A stretch of 54,245 bases of DNA from an uncultured Pseudomonadota bacterium (GTDB lineage: Bacteria; Myxococcota_A; UBA796; JAFGLY01), in the NCBI GenBank assembly GCA_937912125.1, contig CALDOK010000348.1:1-54245 (forward strand), written 5' to 3'. The number at the start of each line of letters is the position of its first letter. Positions within the stretch are counted from its first letter, which is position 1. The notes under the pieces are model-generated. The model had not been told where the DNA came from. It searched no databases and saw only the letters and a program-made list of their open reading frames with translations. The translations under genes were made by a program, and so were the position numbers. Positions 26,735 through 35,910 of the stretch are shown piece by piece.

Positions 26735-28242
26735 TCCCTGTCTCCACGGCCGCGCAGGTCCGGGCGCTGGACGAGCGCGCCATCCGCGACCTGGGCATTC
26801 CTGGTCCGGTGCTCATGGAGAACGCTGGCAGGCTGGCCACGGACGTGCTCCTCGACCTCCACGGCACCGCGGCGCGCCAGGGTGTGCGGGTGCTCTGCGG
26901 CCGTGGCAACAACGGGGGGGACGGCTGGGTCATGGCCCGTCACCTGGCCCTGCGTGGCGTCCCGGTGCGGGTCGCGGCCCTGCCCGGGCCCATGTCGGCG
27001 GACTGTGCGCTCAACCGGGGCATCTGCGAGCGAATGGGCCTGGCGGTCGACGACGACTGGCAGCCCGGAGACGACCTGGGCCGTGGGGGCGCGGGCCTGC
27101 TGGTGGACGCGCTGCTCGGCACCGGCCTGGCCTCGGATCTCCGGGGCGTCGTCGCTGCGTGGGTCACCCGGGCGAACGCCTCGGGGCTGCCCATCCTGGC
27201 GGTCGATCTGCCCACCGGCCTGCATGCCGACCGCGGGGCCCCGCTGGGCGTGGCCATCCGCGCCACCAGCACCGTCACCTTCGGCCGCCTCAAGGCCGGC
27301 CTGCTGCTCGAGCCTGGCCCGGACTACTGCGGACAGGTGATCGTGGCCGACATCGGCCTGGATGCGGCGACGTTCTTGCAGGCAGGCCTCGTGCCATCGC
27401 TGGCGTCGGACATCGGGAGCTGCCTGGGCATGCCCGAGCCCGCCGACATCGCGGCCTGGCTGCCCGTGCGCCCCCCCGGGGCCCACAAGGGCAGCAGCGG
27501 GCACCTGGCGGTCGTCGCCGGGAGCGCCGAGAGGGCTGGGGCAGGGGTCCTGGCATGCAACGCGGCCATGCGCGCCGGCGCGGGCCTGGTCACGCTCTTT
27601 CTGCCCCGTCAAGCCTGGGACCGGCTGGGCGCCCTGCGACCCGAGGTGATGGTCGAGGATCTCGAGGCCCTCGACCCAGCCCGCTTCTCGGCCTTGGCCG
27701 TGGGGCCCGGTGTGGGCGGGGAGCCCGAGGTGGTGGAGCGCTGTCGCTCGCTGTGGCGGGACGCTCCGGTGCCGGCGGTGTTCGACGCCGACGGCCTCAA
27801 CGCCTTGGTGGGCGCATTCCAGCCGGCGCCGTTCCCTCGGCTCATCACTCCCCACCCTGGCGAGGCCGGGCGGCTGCTGGCCATCAGCGCTGCGGAGGTC
27901 CAGGTCGACCGGCTGGGCGCACTGTCCGCCCTGGCGGCTGTGGCTCCGACCTTGCTCAAGGGTCGTCACACTCTGGTCAGCGGCTCGCCTCCTACCGTCA
28001 ACCCCACGGGAGGAGCTTCCTTGGCCACCGCCGGTTCCGGTGACGTGCTCACCGGCCTGGCAGGCGCGCTGCTGGCCCGTGGTCTGCCGCCCTCGCGCGC
28101 AGGCTGCGTCGCCGCCTTCATCCACGGCTACGCGGCCGAGCTGTGCGCCTCGGAGCTGCTCGTGGCCGGCGACCTGGTGGAGCAGATCCCGCGCGCACTG
28201 CAGTGCGTGGCGCGGCGAGGCCCAGTGCTCGGGCGCGTCTGA
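26731..28242 (+). CDS. nnr: Bifunctional NAD(P)HX epimerase/ADP-dependent dehydratase
   Basis: Repairs hydrated NAD(P)H. The 503-residue fusion joins a YjeF N-terminal epimerase domain (about 1-210, with GRGNNGGDGWVMARHL and LPTGLHAD) to a YjeF C-terminal ribokinase-like dehydratase domain (about 230-500, with PPGAHKGSSGHLAVVAGS, ITPHPGEAGRL, LLKGRHTLV and the nucleotide-binding ATAGSGDVLTG). Fusion of the two is common in bacteria. It ends the folP-to-nnr block; tsaE, which often follows, is absent. Confidence 0.95.
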   Translation: MIPVSTAAQVRALDERAIRDLGIPGPVLMENAGRLATDVLLDLHGTAARQGVRVLCGRGNNGGDGWVMARHLALRGVPVRVAALPGPMSADCALNRGICERMGLAVDDDWQPGDDLGRGGAGLLVDALLGTGLASDLRGVVAAWVTRANASGLPILAVDLPTGLHADRGAPLGVAIRATSTVTFGRLKAGLLLEPGPDYCGQVIVADIGLDAATFLQAGLVPSLASDIGSCLGMPEPADIAAWLPVRPPGAHKGSSGHLAVVAGSAERAGAGVLACNAAMRAGAGLVTLFLPRQAWDRLGALRPEVMVEDLEALDPARFSALAVGPGVGGEPEVVERCRSLWRDAPVPAVFDADGLNALVGAFQPAPFPRLITPHPGEAGRLLAISAAEVQVDRLGALSALAAVAPTLLKGRHTLVSGSPPTVNPTGGASLATAGSGDVLTGLAGALLARGLPPSRAGCVAAFIHGYAAELCASELLVAGDLVEQIPRALQCVARRGPVLGRV

Positions 28243-28353
28243 TCCCAGGGCGCCGCGCCACGAAATCCACGCGGTCGCTCAACTGGCGAGCCTGCATGCC
28301 GATGGGCTGTGTGAGCGGATCGCTCCCTCCGGTCGCGCCCTTTGGAGGTCACC

Positions 28354-28959
28354 GTGCATCGCCTCGCGCCCCTACTTCTCTTGCTCGCCAGCCCCGTGGC
28401 CCTCGCCGACTGGGAGGGCACCCAGCCCGAGCTCATGCTGGACCAGCTGTCCATCGCGATCGCCCTCAAGGCCCACGACGTGGACCTGCTGAGCGCCAGC
28501 GCCCTGGTCGCGTCCACTTCGGACGGCCCCCTCATCAAGCGCTACGACCGCCTCCGTGGGCGCGAACACCTCGAGACCACCCAAGCCACCACCGTGGCGC
28601 TGATGAGCCTGGACTCCTACGCGGCCCCGGGAGAGCCTCAGACCTGGAGCATCGAGTCCGGTGAGATCTGCACACGGATGCGCGGACAGCAGGTGCCGGT
28701 CAGCCACGCCCGGCTCACGGCGGTCAGCCCCTTCGACACCGAGTCCAGCAGCCAGAGCGCCCAGATCTTCAGGGGGGCCAACGATGAGGGCGATCAGGTC
28801 CTCACCTGGCTGCGTCCTGGCGAGACGGTCACCATGGTTCAGGCGCAGAGCATCAAGGGCAAGCGCCGGGTCGAGCGTATCGAGCTGCTCCAGCGTGAGC
28901 GACGCCTGACACTGACCCGTGACGATGAGAGCTCGGAGGCCTGCTACCTGACCGAGTAG
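28354..28959 (+). CDS. Exported protein of unknown function
   Basis: A 201-residue protein with a cleavable signal (HRLAPLLLLLASPVALADWEG) starting at GTG 28354, which has TTTGGAGGTC in front. The mature part is mostly soluble beta/alpha with two cysteines (IESGEICTRM and SSEACYLTE) that could form a disulfide. No family is recognised. It stands alone after nnr and converges on the N-formylglutamate amidohydrolase gene. Confidence 0.7.
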   Translation: MHRLAPLLLLLASPVALADWEGTQPELMLDQLSIAIALKAHDVDLLSASALVASTSDGPLIKRYDRLRGREHLETTQATTVALMSLDSYAAPGEPQTWSIESGEICTRMRGQQVPVSHARLTAVSPFDTESSSQSAQIFRGANDEGDQVLTWLRPGETVTMVQAQSIKGKRRVERIELLQRERRLTLTRDDESSEACYLTE

Positions 28960-29031
28960 TCGCGCTGTCCAGCACGACTGCGGGTGCGGTAGGTGGTCCT
29001 GCGCCACCGTGGGCACGAGAGGGCAGGGGAC

Positions 29032-29811
29032 CTACTGCTCCCGGGCGTTGCTGCGCAGCCGCAGCTCCTTGAGGGAATCGGCGATCAAGCGCGCGATCCG
29101 ATAGACCTTCGGAGGGGTGGAGAGCAGAGCCTGGTTGACCTCGAGCTCGAGGTAGATCACCTGGTGGTTCAGCCCGTGGCGCTCGGCGCTGTAGATCAGG
29201 CCGCGCCGCCCGGAGTAGGGCTCGTTGAGGGCCGTGACCAGTCCCCTGGCTTCGAGGGCCCGCGCGAGGCGGGTGGCTACGGCCTCGTAGGGGTTGAAGA
29301 GCACGCCGACATCGAGCTCCCGCTGCAGGCCGTAGAGGGCTGGAACGAAGCTGTGGACCGACACCAGCACCACATCGCCTCCCATGGGAAGCCGACGGTC
29401 GAGCTGCTCGTCTACCTTCTTGTGGAACACCGCGTGATAGCGCTCGATGCGCAGAGCACGCTCGTGGGGCGAGAGCAGCTCGTTGAAGCCCAGGGAGTGC
29501 AGCTCGACTCGGGGGACGATGACCGTGGGGTCGGAGGGGTCACGGTTGGCGTCACAGACCAGGCGGCTGAAGCGGGACAGGACCGCCACCGAGCCCGTGT
29601 TGCGGACGATCTCGCGCACGAGCTCAGCCGCGCCGATGTCGTAGGCCCAGTGGGTCGCCAACCACGGCGCGTCCAGGGGGCCGGGGCGGATGGGTGGGGG
29701 CAGGCGGTTGCTGGCGTGCTCACAGGACAGCACGAAGCGCCCGTGGCCAGGCCAGCCCAGCACCTCGCTGGCGTCGTCTGTCTCGTGAATGTGCTTCTCG
29801 GCTGGGCTCAT
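29032..29811 (-). CDS. N-formylglutamate amidohydrolase family protein
   Basis: The family hydrolyses N-formyl-L-glutamate to formate and glutamate in histidine breakdown and includes related zinc amidohydrolases. The 259-residue protein shows FVLSCEHASNRLPP near the N-terminus, HWAYDIGA, RFSRLVCDANRDPSDPT and VLVSVHSFVPALYG, matching conserved metal-binding and substrate regions. No hut genes are nearby, so the true substrate may differ. The start is ATG at 29811; a divergent membrane protein begins 134 bases away. Confidence 0.88.
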   Translation of the reverse strand: MSPAEKHIHETDDASEVLGWPGHGRFVLSCEHASNRLPPPIRPGPLDAPWLATHWAYDIGAAELVREIVRNTGSVAVLSRFSRLVCDANRDPSDPTVIVPRVELHSLGFNELLSPHERALRIERYHAVFHKKVDEQLDRRLPMGGDVVLVSVHSFVPALYGLQRELDVGVLFNPYEAVATRLARALEARGLVTALNEPYSGRRGLIYSAERHGLNHQVIYLELEVNQALLSTPPKVYRIARLIADSLKELRLRSNAREQ

Positions 29812-29944
29812 GATGCGGCCTCCTAACGATGCCGCCGCCTCGCGGGTAGGGTCATGAGGGGGTCAAGCTTGCATCGGCGGCGGCGGCCGGTGGGTTGGGA
29901 TAGGCCTCGGTCTGGTCTGCGACAGCGCGGGAGAGCCAACGCTC

Positions 29945-31555
29945 GTGAACGATACGGCCTCTCGAGGCCAGAATGCGCTGCGGAGAGCCGCTGTCGGACT
30001 CTGGCCCCTGTTGTACTTGGTGGCCCCAGCGGCGTTGCTGGTGCCGGCGGTGGGGCCCCATCGTTCGCCGGGCCTGCCGGCGGAGCCACTCTTCGCGACG
30101 CTGGTGTCCGGGGCGCAGGTGCAGCGCTGGCTCACGGGCGCTGACCTCTGGGGTGTCACGGGCCTGATCGAAGGTGCGTTTCCCTACTACTGGCCAGCTC
30201 AACTCAGCGTGGCGGGGCCGCTGGCTGTGCTGCGGTTCGTGCTCTCCGAGCCCTTCTCCTACGGTCTGCTGCTGCTGGTCGCCCTGTGGTTCGCCGGGCT
30301 GGGCCCTGCGCTGCTGGCCCGTCGGCTGCTGGGCCGTGAACAGCATGCGGCCTGGTTGATCGCGGGCCTCGCCGTTCAGCTCTCGCCGCCTGTCCTGCGA
30401 TGCGCTTGGGACGGGCAGTTGGCGGTCCTGGGCGTGGGGCCTCTGTGCCTCGCCTTGGCCGCACGTCGTGGCTGGGCTGCGTTCGGCTGGGGCTTGCTCG
30501 CGGGTGGGATGGGCGCTGTGACCGCAGGGCTCGCTGCTCTGAGCGCTATCCTGGACCGGCGTTGGTGGGCCATCAGCGCTCTGCTTCCACCAGTTCTGCT
30601 CGCAGCGGTGCTGTGGGGCTACCAGGGCAGTGCACCCCTGCCTGGCTCCACCACGGCCCCTGTGGAGCTGGCGTTCACTCCGGCCTACGTCGGCACCAAC
30701 GGGGCGGTGTTCCCTCGGGTCGGTGAGCAGGCGTGGCCCACCTCCCGCTCCGAGCCGGGGCGCCCCTGGACCAGCCTCCCGGCTCGGCTGCATGGAGGAC
30801 CCTTGGCTCTGCTCGGGTGCCTGCTCGGGTTGGCATGGCGGCGCGTGCGTCCCTGGGCGCTGCTGGGCTTGGGGGCGCTGCTGCTGCTTCACCTGGGCCT
30901 TGGGCCCATGCCGCCGCCCGGCGTCGAGGCAGGGGAGCCGGCAGCCTGGTTGGCGTTCCTGTTCGGGGGCCTACCAGGCGGCGCGGGCCCGCCGGAGCTG
31001 CTCATCCCCGTGGTCCTCGCTGCCGGGCTTGGTCTGGGCGCGCTGGTGGGGTGGCGACGAGAGGCCTCGGTGCTTGTGCTCGCGGTCTGCCTATGGACCT
31101 CGCCCCTGTTGCCTCTGGGGCGCCTGCCGGTCACCAACCTCCCACCCCTGCCGGCCGCCGATGCTTTGGCAGCGCTGGAGCCTGGGCCCGTGTTGCTGCT
31201 CCCCGTCGTGGAGTCGCCGTTTCGGCAGGCCGGGGCGGGCGACGCGGAGCTGATGCACCTGGCAGCTCGGATCCACCGGCCCTTACCCCTGGACATGGGG
31301 GCGTGTGGAATCCCACTGGTCGCCCACATCTCCAGGATCGCGGACCTGCCTGTCCATCAAGGCGCGGCGGAAGCGATCTGGTCCAATCGGGATCAGGTCC
31401 CCCTCGACGCGGCTCGTGCACAGGGCTTCCGGGGGCTGATCCTGGACACGGAGTCGCTCACACCCACCCAGCTCGGGCTGATCCGGCTCGACCTCCAGCG
31501 ATCACTCGGGCCACCCATCGCTGAGGGTGAGCGCTGGCTCGTCTGGGGACTGTGA
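29945..31555 (+). CDS. Polytopic membrane protein of unknown function
   Basis: A 536-residue protein rich in Leu, Ala, Gly and Trp with roughly 9-11 membrane segments in the first ~390 residues (e.g. LWPLLYLVAPAALLVPAV, YGLLLLVALWFAGLG, PWALLGLGALLLLHLGLG). A soluble C-terminal part follows (ALEPGPVLLLPVVESPF... to the end). The layout resembles membrane glycosyltransferases or YfhO-like proteins, but I see no signature that decides it. GTG 29945 is the start. It ends three bases before the convergent stop of the prolyl oligopeptidase gene. Confidence 0.75.
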   Translation: MNDTASRGQNALRRAAVGLWPLLYLVAPAALLVPAVGPHRSPGLPAEPLFATLVSGAQVQRWLTGADLWGVTGLIEGAFPYYWPAQLSVAGPLAVLRFVLSEPFSYGLLLLVALWFAGLGPALLARRLLGREQHAAWLIAGLAVQLSPPVLRCAWDGQLAVLGVGPLCLALAARRGWAAFGWGLLAGGMGAVTAGLAALSAILDRRWWAISALLPPVLLAAVLWGYQGSAPLPGSTTAPVELAFTPAYVGTNGAVFPRVGEQAWPTSRSEPGRPWTSLPARLHGGPLALLGCLLGLAWRRVRPWALLGLGALLLLHLGLGPMPPPGVEAGEPAAWLAFLFGGLPGGAGPPELLIPVVLAAGLGLGALVGWRREASVLVLAVCLWTSPLLPLGRLPVTNLPPLPAADALAALEPGPVLLLPVVESPFRQAGAGDAELMHLAARIHRPLPLDMGACGIPLVAHISRIADLPVHQGAAEAIWSNRDQVPLDAARAQGFRGLILDTESLTPTQLGLIRLDLQRSLGPPIAEGERWLVWGL

Positions 31556-31558
31556 GGG

Positions 31559-33751
31559 CTATCGGGGCTCGCCGATCTCGGCGCCTGGCGTGGGGTTGCG
31601 GGGGTAGGGGACGTCCACTCCCAGCTCGCGAACCAGGAAGGCCCACAGGTCGGCGGCCTCGTCGATGCGCATGCTCTTGGGCTTGCCGCTGGAGTGGCCC
31701 GCGCGGGTCTCGATGCGGATCAGGATGGGCTCGGGGCCGGCCTGTGCCCCTTGCAGTGCGGCTGCGTACTTGAAGCTGTGGGCGGGCACCACGCGGTCGT
31801 CGTGGTCGGCGGTGGTGATGAGGGTGGCGGGGTAGGCCACGCCCTCCTTGCAGCTGTGTACCGGCGAGTAGCCCAGCAGGTACTCGAACATCTCGGGGCT
31901 GTCGTCCACCGTGCCGTAGTCGCTGGCCCATGCCCACCCGATGGTGAACAGGTGATAGCGGAGCATGTCCATGACGCCCACCGCGGCGATACCCGCGCCC
32001 CAGAGGTCGGGGCGCTGCAGGATGGAGGCGCCCACCAGCAGGCCACCGTTCGAGCCGCCCATGATGGCGAGCTTGGGGGTGCTGGTGTAGCCGTTGGCGA
32101 TCAGGTACTCGCCGGCAGCCGCGAAGTCGTCGAAGACGTTCTGCTTGTTGAGCTTGGTGCCGGCCTCGTGCCACTCCTCGCCGTACTCGCCGCCGCCACG
32201 CAGGTTGGCCACCGCGTAGATGCCGCCCATCTCCATCCACTGCAGGCGAGAGACGCTGAACCAGGGGCTCAGGGCGATGTTGAAGCCGCCGTAGCCGTAC
32301 AGCAGCGTCGGCGTCTCGGCGCTGGGCTCCACGTCCTTGCGGTGGGTGATGAACATCGGGACCTGGGTGCCGTCCTTGGACGGGTAGAAGACCTGCTCGG
32401 TGACGTAGTCCTCGGGGTCGAAGTCCACCTCGGGGCGCTTCCACAGGCCGCTCTCACCGGAGGCGACGTCGTAGCTGTAGATGGAGGAGGGATCGGCGTA
32501 GCTCGAGAAGGTGTAGAAGGTCTCGGCATCGTCGGGCTCGCCGCCGAAGCCGCCCACCGAGCCCAGGCCTGGGAGCTCGACCTCGCGCACCAGCTGCCCC
32601 TCCAGGTCGAAGATCCGGACCGCGCTGTGGGCGTCCTCGAGGTAGGTCGCCACGAAGTGTCCGCCCACCAGGGAGATGCCCTCGAGCACATGCTCGGTCT
32701 GGGGGAGGAGCTCGACCCAGTGCTCGCGAGCGGGCTGCGAAGCGTCGATGGCGATCACCTTGCCCTTTGGCGCGTCGAGGTTGGTCTTGAAGTACAGCGT
32801 GTCGCCGTCGTTGCCCAGCAGGCTGTACTCGGCGTCGAAGTCGTCCAGCAGCGGCTTCACATCCCAGCCTGGAACGGTGAGGTCCTCGAGGTAGACCCGG
32901 TTCTTCTGCTCGGTGCCCTGCCAGATGTGGATCACCAGGGTCTCGCCGTCGTCCGTGACGCCGCCAGAGTAGCCCCACTCGGGCTGCTCGAGGTTCTCGT
33001 AGACCAGCTGATCTTCGCTCTGATCCGTGCCCACCGCGTGGAAGTAGAGCTTCTGGTTCACGTTGACCTGCTCGAGGGGATTCTCGGGCTCGGGGTAGCG
33101 GCTGTAGAAGAAGCCGCTGTCGTCGTGGGCCCAGGACGCACCGCTGAACTTGACCCACTCGAGGGTGTCGTCCAGCTTCTCGCCGCTGGCGAGGTCCAGC
33201 ACGGTCCAGGTGTTCCAGTCGGAGCCGCCGTCGGCCCGCCCGTAGGCCATGTAGCGGCCGCTCTCGCTCACCGAGGTGCCGGATAGGGCCACCGTGCCGT
33301 CCTCGGACCAGGCGTTGGGATCGAGCAGCACCACGGCGTCGGCGTCGAGGCTGTCGGTGACGTAGAGCTTGCTGTGGTTCCAGGTGCCGTCGTTGTGGAA
33401 GTAGTAGTAGCGACCCGCGTGCTTGGCGGGCTGGCCGAACTGCTCGTAGGTCCAGAGCTTCTCGATGCGGTCACGGATGGCCTGGCGCTGAGGCACCTCG
33501 GCCAGGTAGCCGAAGGTCAGCTCGTTCTCAGCGTCGATCCAGGCCCGGGTCTCCTCGGCGTCTGGGTCTTCCATCCAGCGGTAGGGGTCGGGCACCTGCA
33601 CGCCATGGTGCTCATCCACCTGATCGCTCTGGCGCGCCTGGGGGTAGGTCCAGCCCTGGGAACCCGCGGCGGACTCGGGCTCCGCGGTCTTGGGGCAGCC
33701 GCTGATGGCGAACAGTGTGAGAGCAGAGAGGGAGACGGCGGCGACGCGCAT
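31559..33751 (-). CDS. Prolyl oligopeptidase family lipoprotein (S9A)
   Basis: Serine peptidase that cuts short peptides after proline. The 730-residue protein starts with a signal and lipobox (LTLFAISGC, Cys19), so it is exported and lipid-anchored. It begins its catalytic N-terminus with YPQARQSDQVDEHHGVQVPDPYRW-type sequence, has a seven-bladed propeller in the middle, and an alpha/beta hydrolase with Ser567 in MGGSNGGLLVG, Asp in ADHDDRVVP and His in TRAGHSSGKP. The catalytic triad is complete. It lies 86 bases downstream of the galT-like gene on the same strand. A GGAGG is found in front of the ATG. Confidence 0.94.
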   Translation of the reverse strand: MRVAAVSLSALTLFAISGCPKTAEPESAAGSQGWTYPQARQSDQVDEHHGVQVPDPYRWMEDPDAEETRAWIDAENELTFGYLAEVPQRQAIRDRIEKLWTYEQFGQPAKHAGRYYYFHNDGTWNHSKLYVTDSLDADAVVLLDPNAWSEDGTVALSGTSVSESGRYMAYGRADGGSDWNTWTVLDLASGEKLDDTLEWVKFSGASWAHDDSGFFYSRYPEPENPLEQVNVNQKLYFHAVGTDQSEDQLVYENLEQPEWGYSGGVTDDGETLVIHIWQGTEQKNRVYLEDLTVPGWDVKPLLDDFDAEYSLLGNDGDTLYFKTNLDAPKGKVIAIDASQPAREHWVELLPQTEHVLEGISLVGGHFVATYLEDAHSAVRIFDLEGQLVREVELPGLGSVGGFGGEPDDAETFYTFSSYADPSSIYSYDVASGESGLWKRPEVDFDPEDYVTEQVFYPSKDGTQVPMFITHRKDVEPSAETPTLLYGYGGFNIALSPWFSVSRLQWMEMGGIYAVANLRGGGEYGEEWHEAGTKLNKQNVFDDFAAAGEYLIANGYTSTPKLAIMGGSNGGLLVGASILQRPDLWGAGIAAVGVMDMLRYHLFTIGWAWASDYGTVDDSPEMFEYLLGYSPVHSCKEGVAYPATLITTADHDDRVVPAHSFKYAAALQGAQAGPEPILIRIETRAGHSSGKPKSMRIDEAADLWAFLVRELGVDVPYPRNPTPGAEIGEPR

Positions 33752-33837
33752 GGGGAGGACCTCCGGTGTGGTTCTATGCCCGCCCGCATATCACCTCTCA
33801 CCCTCGAGAACCCGTGGGCGATCCTACACACGCGCCC

Positions 33838-34869
33838 CTATGCCAGGCCCCTCAGGTGGGCGGCGGCCAGCTCCGGCGGGGTGGGGTTGACGTGCAGGCC
33901 GGTGGCGTCGGTGCTGCCGTCGTAGGGCAGGATCCGTGGCACCAGATCCATGTGCCAGTGCCAGGCCAGGGGCACGTCTTTACCGCTGAAGGGGTGGGGC
34001 CGATGTGGGTGTGGGTTGGGTGCGCTGTGCAGCGTGAGGTCGAAGGGGGGATCGTCCAGCGCCACGCGGAGTCGCGAGCAGGCGTCCACGAGCAGACGAG
34101 CGACGGAAGCGATCTCCGGGCGGCTCGCGTCCACGAAGGCATGCTGGTGCCGGCGGGGTGCCAGGCGCAGCTCGAAGGGGAAGCGGCTGGCCCAGGGGGC
34201 CAGCACCACCGCGTGCTCGTCCGCGGCCACGATGCGCTCCCGCTCCCGTAGGGCCTGCTCCAGTAGATCGCAGACCAGGCAGCGGCGGGTGCGGCGCAGG
34301 TGCGTGAGGGAGCGCTCGATGCGGCCCTGCAGCTCCTTGGGGGTGATGGGGAGCCCGATGACGTGGCTGTGGGAGTGGTGGACCGCGCCGCGCCAGCCAC
34401 CGACCCGGCCGCTGGGGTCGTGCAGCTTGTAGATCATCACGTGCTCGAGCCGCCCGTCCTGGTACAGATCCCGCTGCCGGGCCTGCCACAGCTCGAGGAT
34501 GGCCACCACCTGCTCAACGCCGAGGTCCGCCCAGCCGCTGCGGTGGGTGGGGGTCTCCACCACCACCTCGTGGGCGCCCAGGCCCCGGAGCTGCTCGAGC
34601 AGGCCGTGGGCGCGGGGCTCCAGCTCTCCCTCGACCCGCAGGGCGGGCTCGCGGTGGGGAAAGACGCGCAGGTCCCAGGGGCCGCCTTGCCTCCGCACCG
34701 ACGCGATCTCGTCGGGCGTCAGGTGCTCGTTGCCGGGGCAGAAAGGACACGGCGCGGGCTGCTCGGGGGCAGCGGGCGCGGCGCCGTAGGTCGCTTGGGG
34801 GGGGCGGTCGCGCTCGGGGGCGATGATGACCCAGCGATCCAGGAGGGGGTCCTTGCGCAGCTCGGACAT
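33838..34869 (-). CDS. GalT-like hexose-1-phosphate nucleotidyltransferase with HxHxH site
   Basis: A 343-residue protein of the galactose-1-phosphate uridylyltransferase (GalT/HIT) family. It begins with ELRKDPLLDRWVIIAPERDRP, has zinc-type cysteines CPFC and CLVC, and the C-terminal NPTPPE motif of GalT. The active-site segment reads HSHSH (165-169) where GalT usually has HxHxQ: the nucleophilic His167 is kept but the following Gln is His169. That Gln stabilises the uridylylated intermediate, so substrate or activity may differ; an ADP-sugar phosphorylase is a possibility. Its neighbour GH57 hints at alpha-glucan metabolism. A GAGG is in front of the ATG. Confidence 0.85.
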   Translation of the reverse strand: MSELRKDPLLDRWVIIAPERDRPPQATYGAAPAAPEQPAPCPFCPGNEHLTPDEIASVRRQGGPWDLRVFPHREPALRVEGELEPRAHGLLEQLRGLGAHEVVVETPTHRSGWADLGVEQVVAILELWQARQRDLYQDGRLEHVMIYKLHDPSGRVGGWRGAVHHSHSHVIGLPITPKELQGRIERSLTHLRRTRRCLVCDLLEQALRERERIVAADEHAVVLAPWASRFPFELRLAPRRHQHAFVDASRPEIASVARLLVDACSRLRVALDDPPFDLTLHSAPNPHPHRPHPFSGKDVPLAWHWHMDLVPRILPYDGSTDATGLHVNPTPPELAAAHLRGLA

Positions 34870-34971
34870 GGGACCTCGGGGGAGGGGAGTGGGCAGCCCA
34901 GCCTATCTCCTGGGGCCCTCGGCGGCAGGCCGGGACACCGTGCTACGATCCCGAGCTCACGTGGAGGCTCC

Positions 34972-35904
34972 TTGTCTGGCTTCGCAGGCCCCCATCCTCT
35001 CTCCGGTTGCCCTCGCAGGATCGCGCCATGGCTCGCCTTGGGGCTGCTGGCCTGCGGCTCGCCACCCTCCTCGGAGCCCGCGCCCGGCGCCGTGCCCCTC
35101 GGCCCTCCCCCAGGCGATGAGTTTCGTCCCGAGGATCCCCGCTGGAAGAGGGTCTTCGTCGCTTCCTCGGAGGACGGGCTGCACTGGGAACCCTTGCCCG
35201 GGCCCCTGGTCACCACCGCCTCCTCGCCTCAGCTCGTACGCCAGGGGGGGGAGCTGCGCGTCTACTACGTGCAGCACGGACGCTCCATCGCTTGGGTGCC
35301 CTTGGCGGGTGGAGACGCCCACGCCGTGGACATCCAGGGGCTCGACGGGGGGATGCAGGTGGATCCCTGTCTGGTGTCCCTCCCCGATGACCGGCTGCGC
35401 CTGTACCTGGTGCACCATCCGGTCTCTGCGGACCCCGGATTGGTGGGCAGTAATCGGGTCCTGTCCGCCTTGTCGGCTGGGGACGGGGAGTGGAAGCTCG
35501 AGCCCGGCGTTCGCCTCGAGGGCGCCTGGGTGGATCCGGACGTGGTGCCCCTGCCCGACGGAGGCGTGCGCATGTTCCTCACCCGCAGCACCCGCGAGGT
35601 GGCCAGCGCCCGCTCTCCTGACGGGCTGGACTTCACCGTGGAGGAAGGCATGCGCTTCGTGGGCGGCGGCGTGACCTCCACCATCCCCGGCGACGACGGG
35701 TGGTGGATGTACTTCCACGAGGCCGGCTCCCTGGGCCGCTCCCACTCTCCGGATGGTGTGTCCTTCCAGGCCGCCCAGCGCCTAGAGATCCCCGCGCCCG
35801 ACGACGGCGCGTGGATGCTCGAGTCGCCTTCGGTGCTGCGCGACGGGGAGCGCTGGCTGATGGCCTACGTGGCGGCACCCACCAGCGAGGGGCAGGTGCG
35901 CTGA
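34972..35904 (+). CDS. Propeller-like lipoprotein, possibly glycosidase-related
   Basis: From TTG 34972, with GGAGG just upstream, the protein has 310 residues. A signal ends in a lipobox (WLALGLLACGS, Cys28). The mature part shows repeated 'S-x-DGL/V-x-F/W' blocks (SSEDGLHWEP, RSPDGLDFTV, HSPDGVSFQA), as in five-bladed beta-propeller glycosidases (GH43/GH32-like) and sialidase-type repeats. No catalytic set is certain. An ATG at 35028 is out of frame, which makes the rare TTG start likely. It converges on the GH57 gene with six bases between stops. Confidence 0.75.
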   Translation: MSGFAGPHPLSGCPRRIAPWLALGLLACGSPPSSEPAPGAVPLGPPPGDEFRPEDPRWKRVFVASSEDGLHWEPLPGPLVTTASSPQLVRQGGELRVYYVQHGRSIAWVPLAGGDAHAVDIQGLDGGMQVDPCLVSLPDDRLRLYLVHHPVSADPGLVGSNRVLSALSAGDGEWKLEPGVRLEGAWVDPDVVPLPDGGVRMFLTRSTREVASARSPDGLDFTVEEGMRFVGGGVTSTIPGDDGWWMYFHEAGSLGRSHSPDGVSFQAAQRLEIPAPDDGAWMLESPSVLRDGERWLMAYVAAPTSEGQVR

Positions 35905-35910
35905 GGTCCT

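Noticed and set aside
35028..35030. ATG as the start of the propeller-like lipoprotein
   Set aside because: It is out of frame with the coding region; the in-frame TTG at 34972 gives a signal peptide and lipobox.
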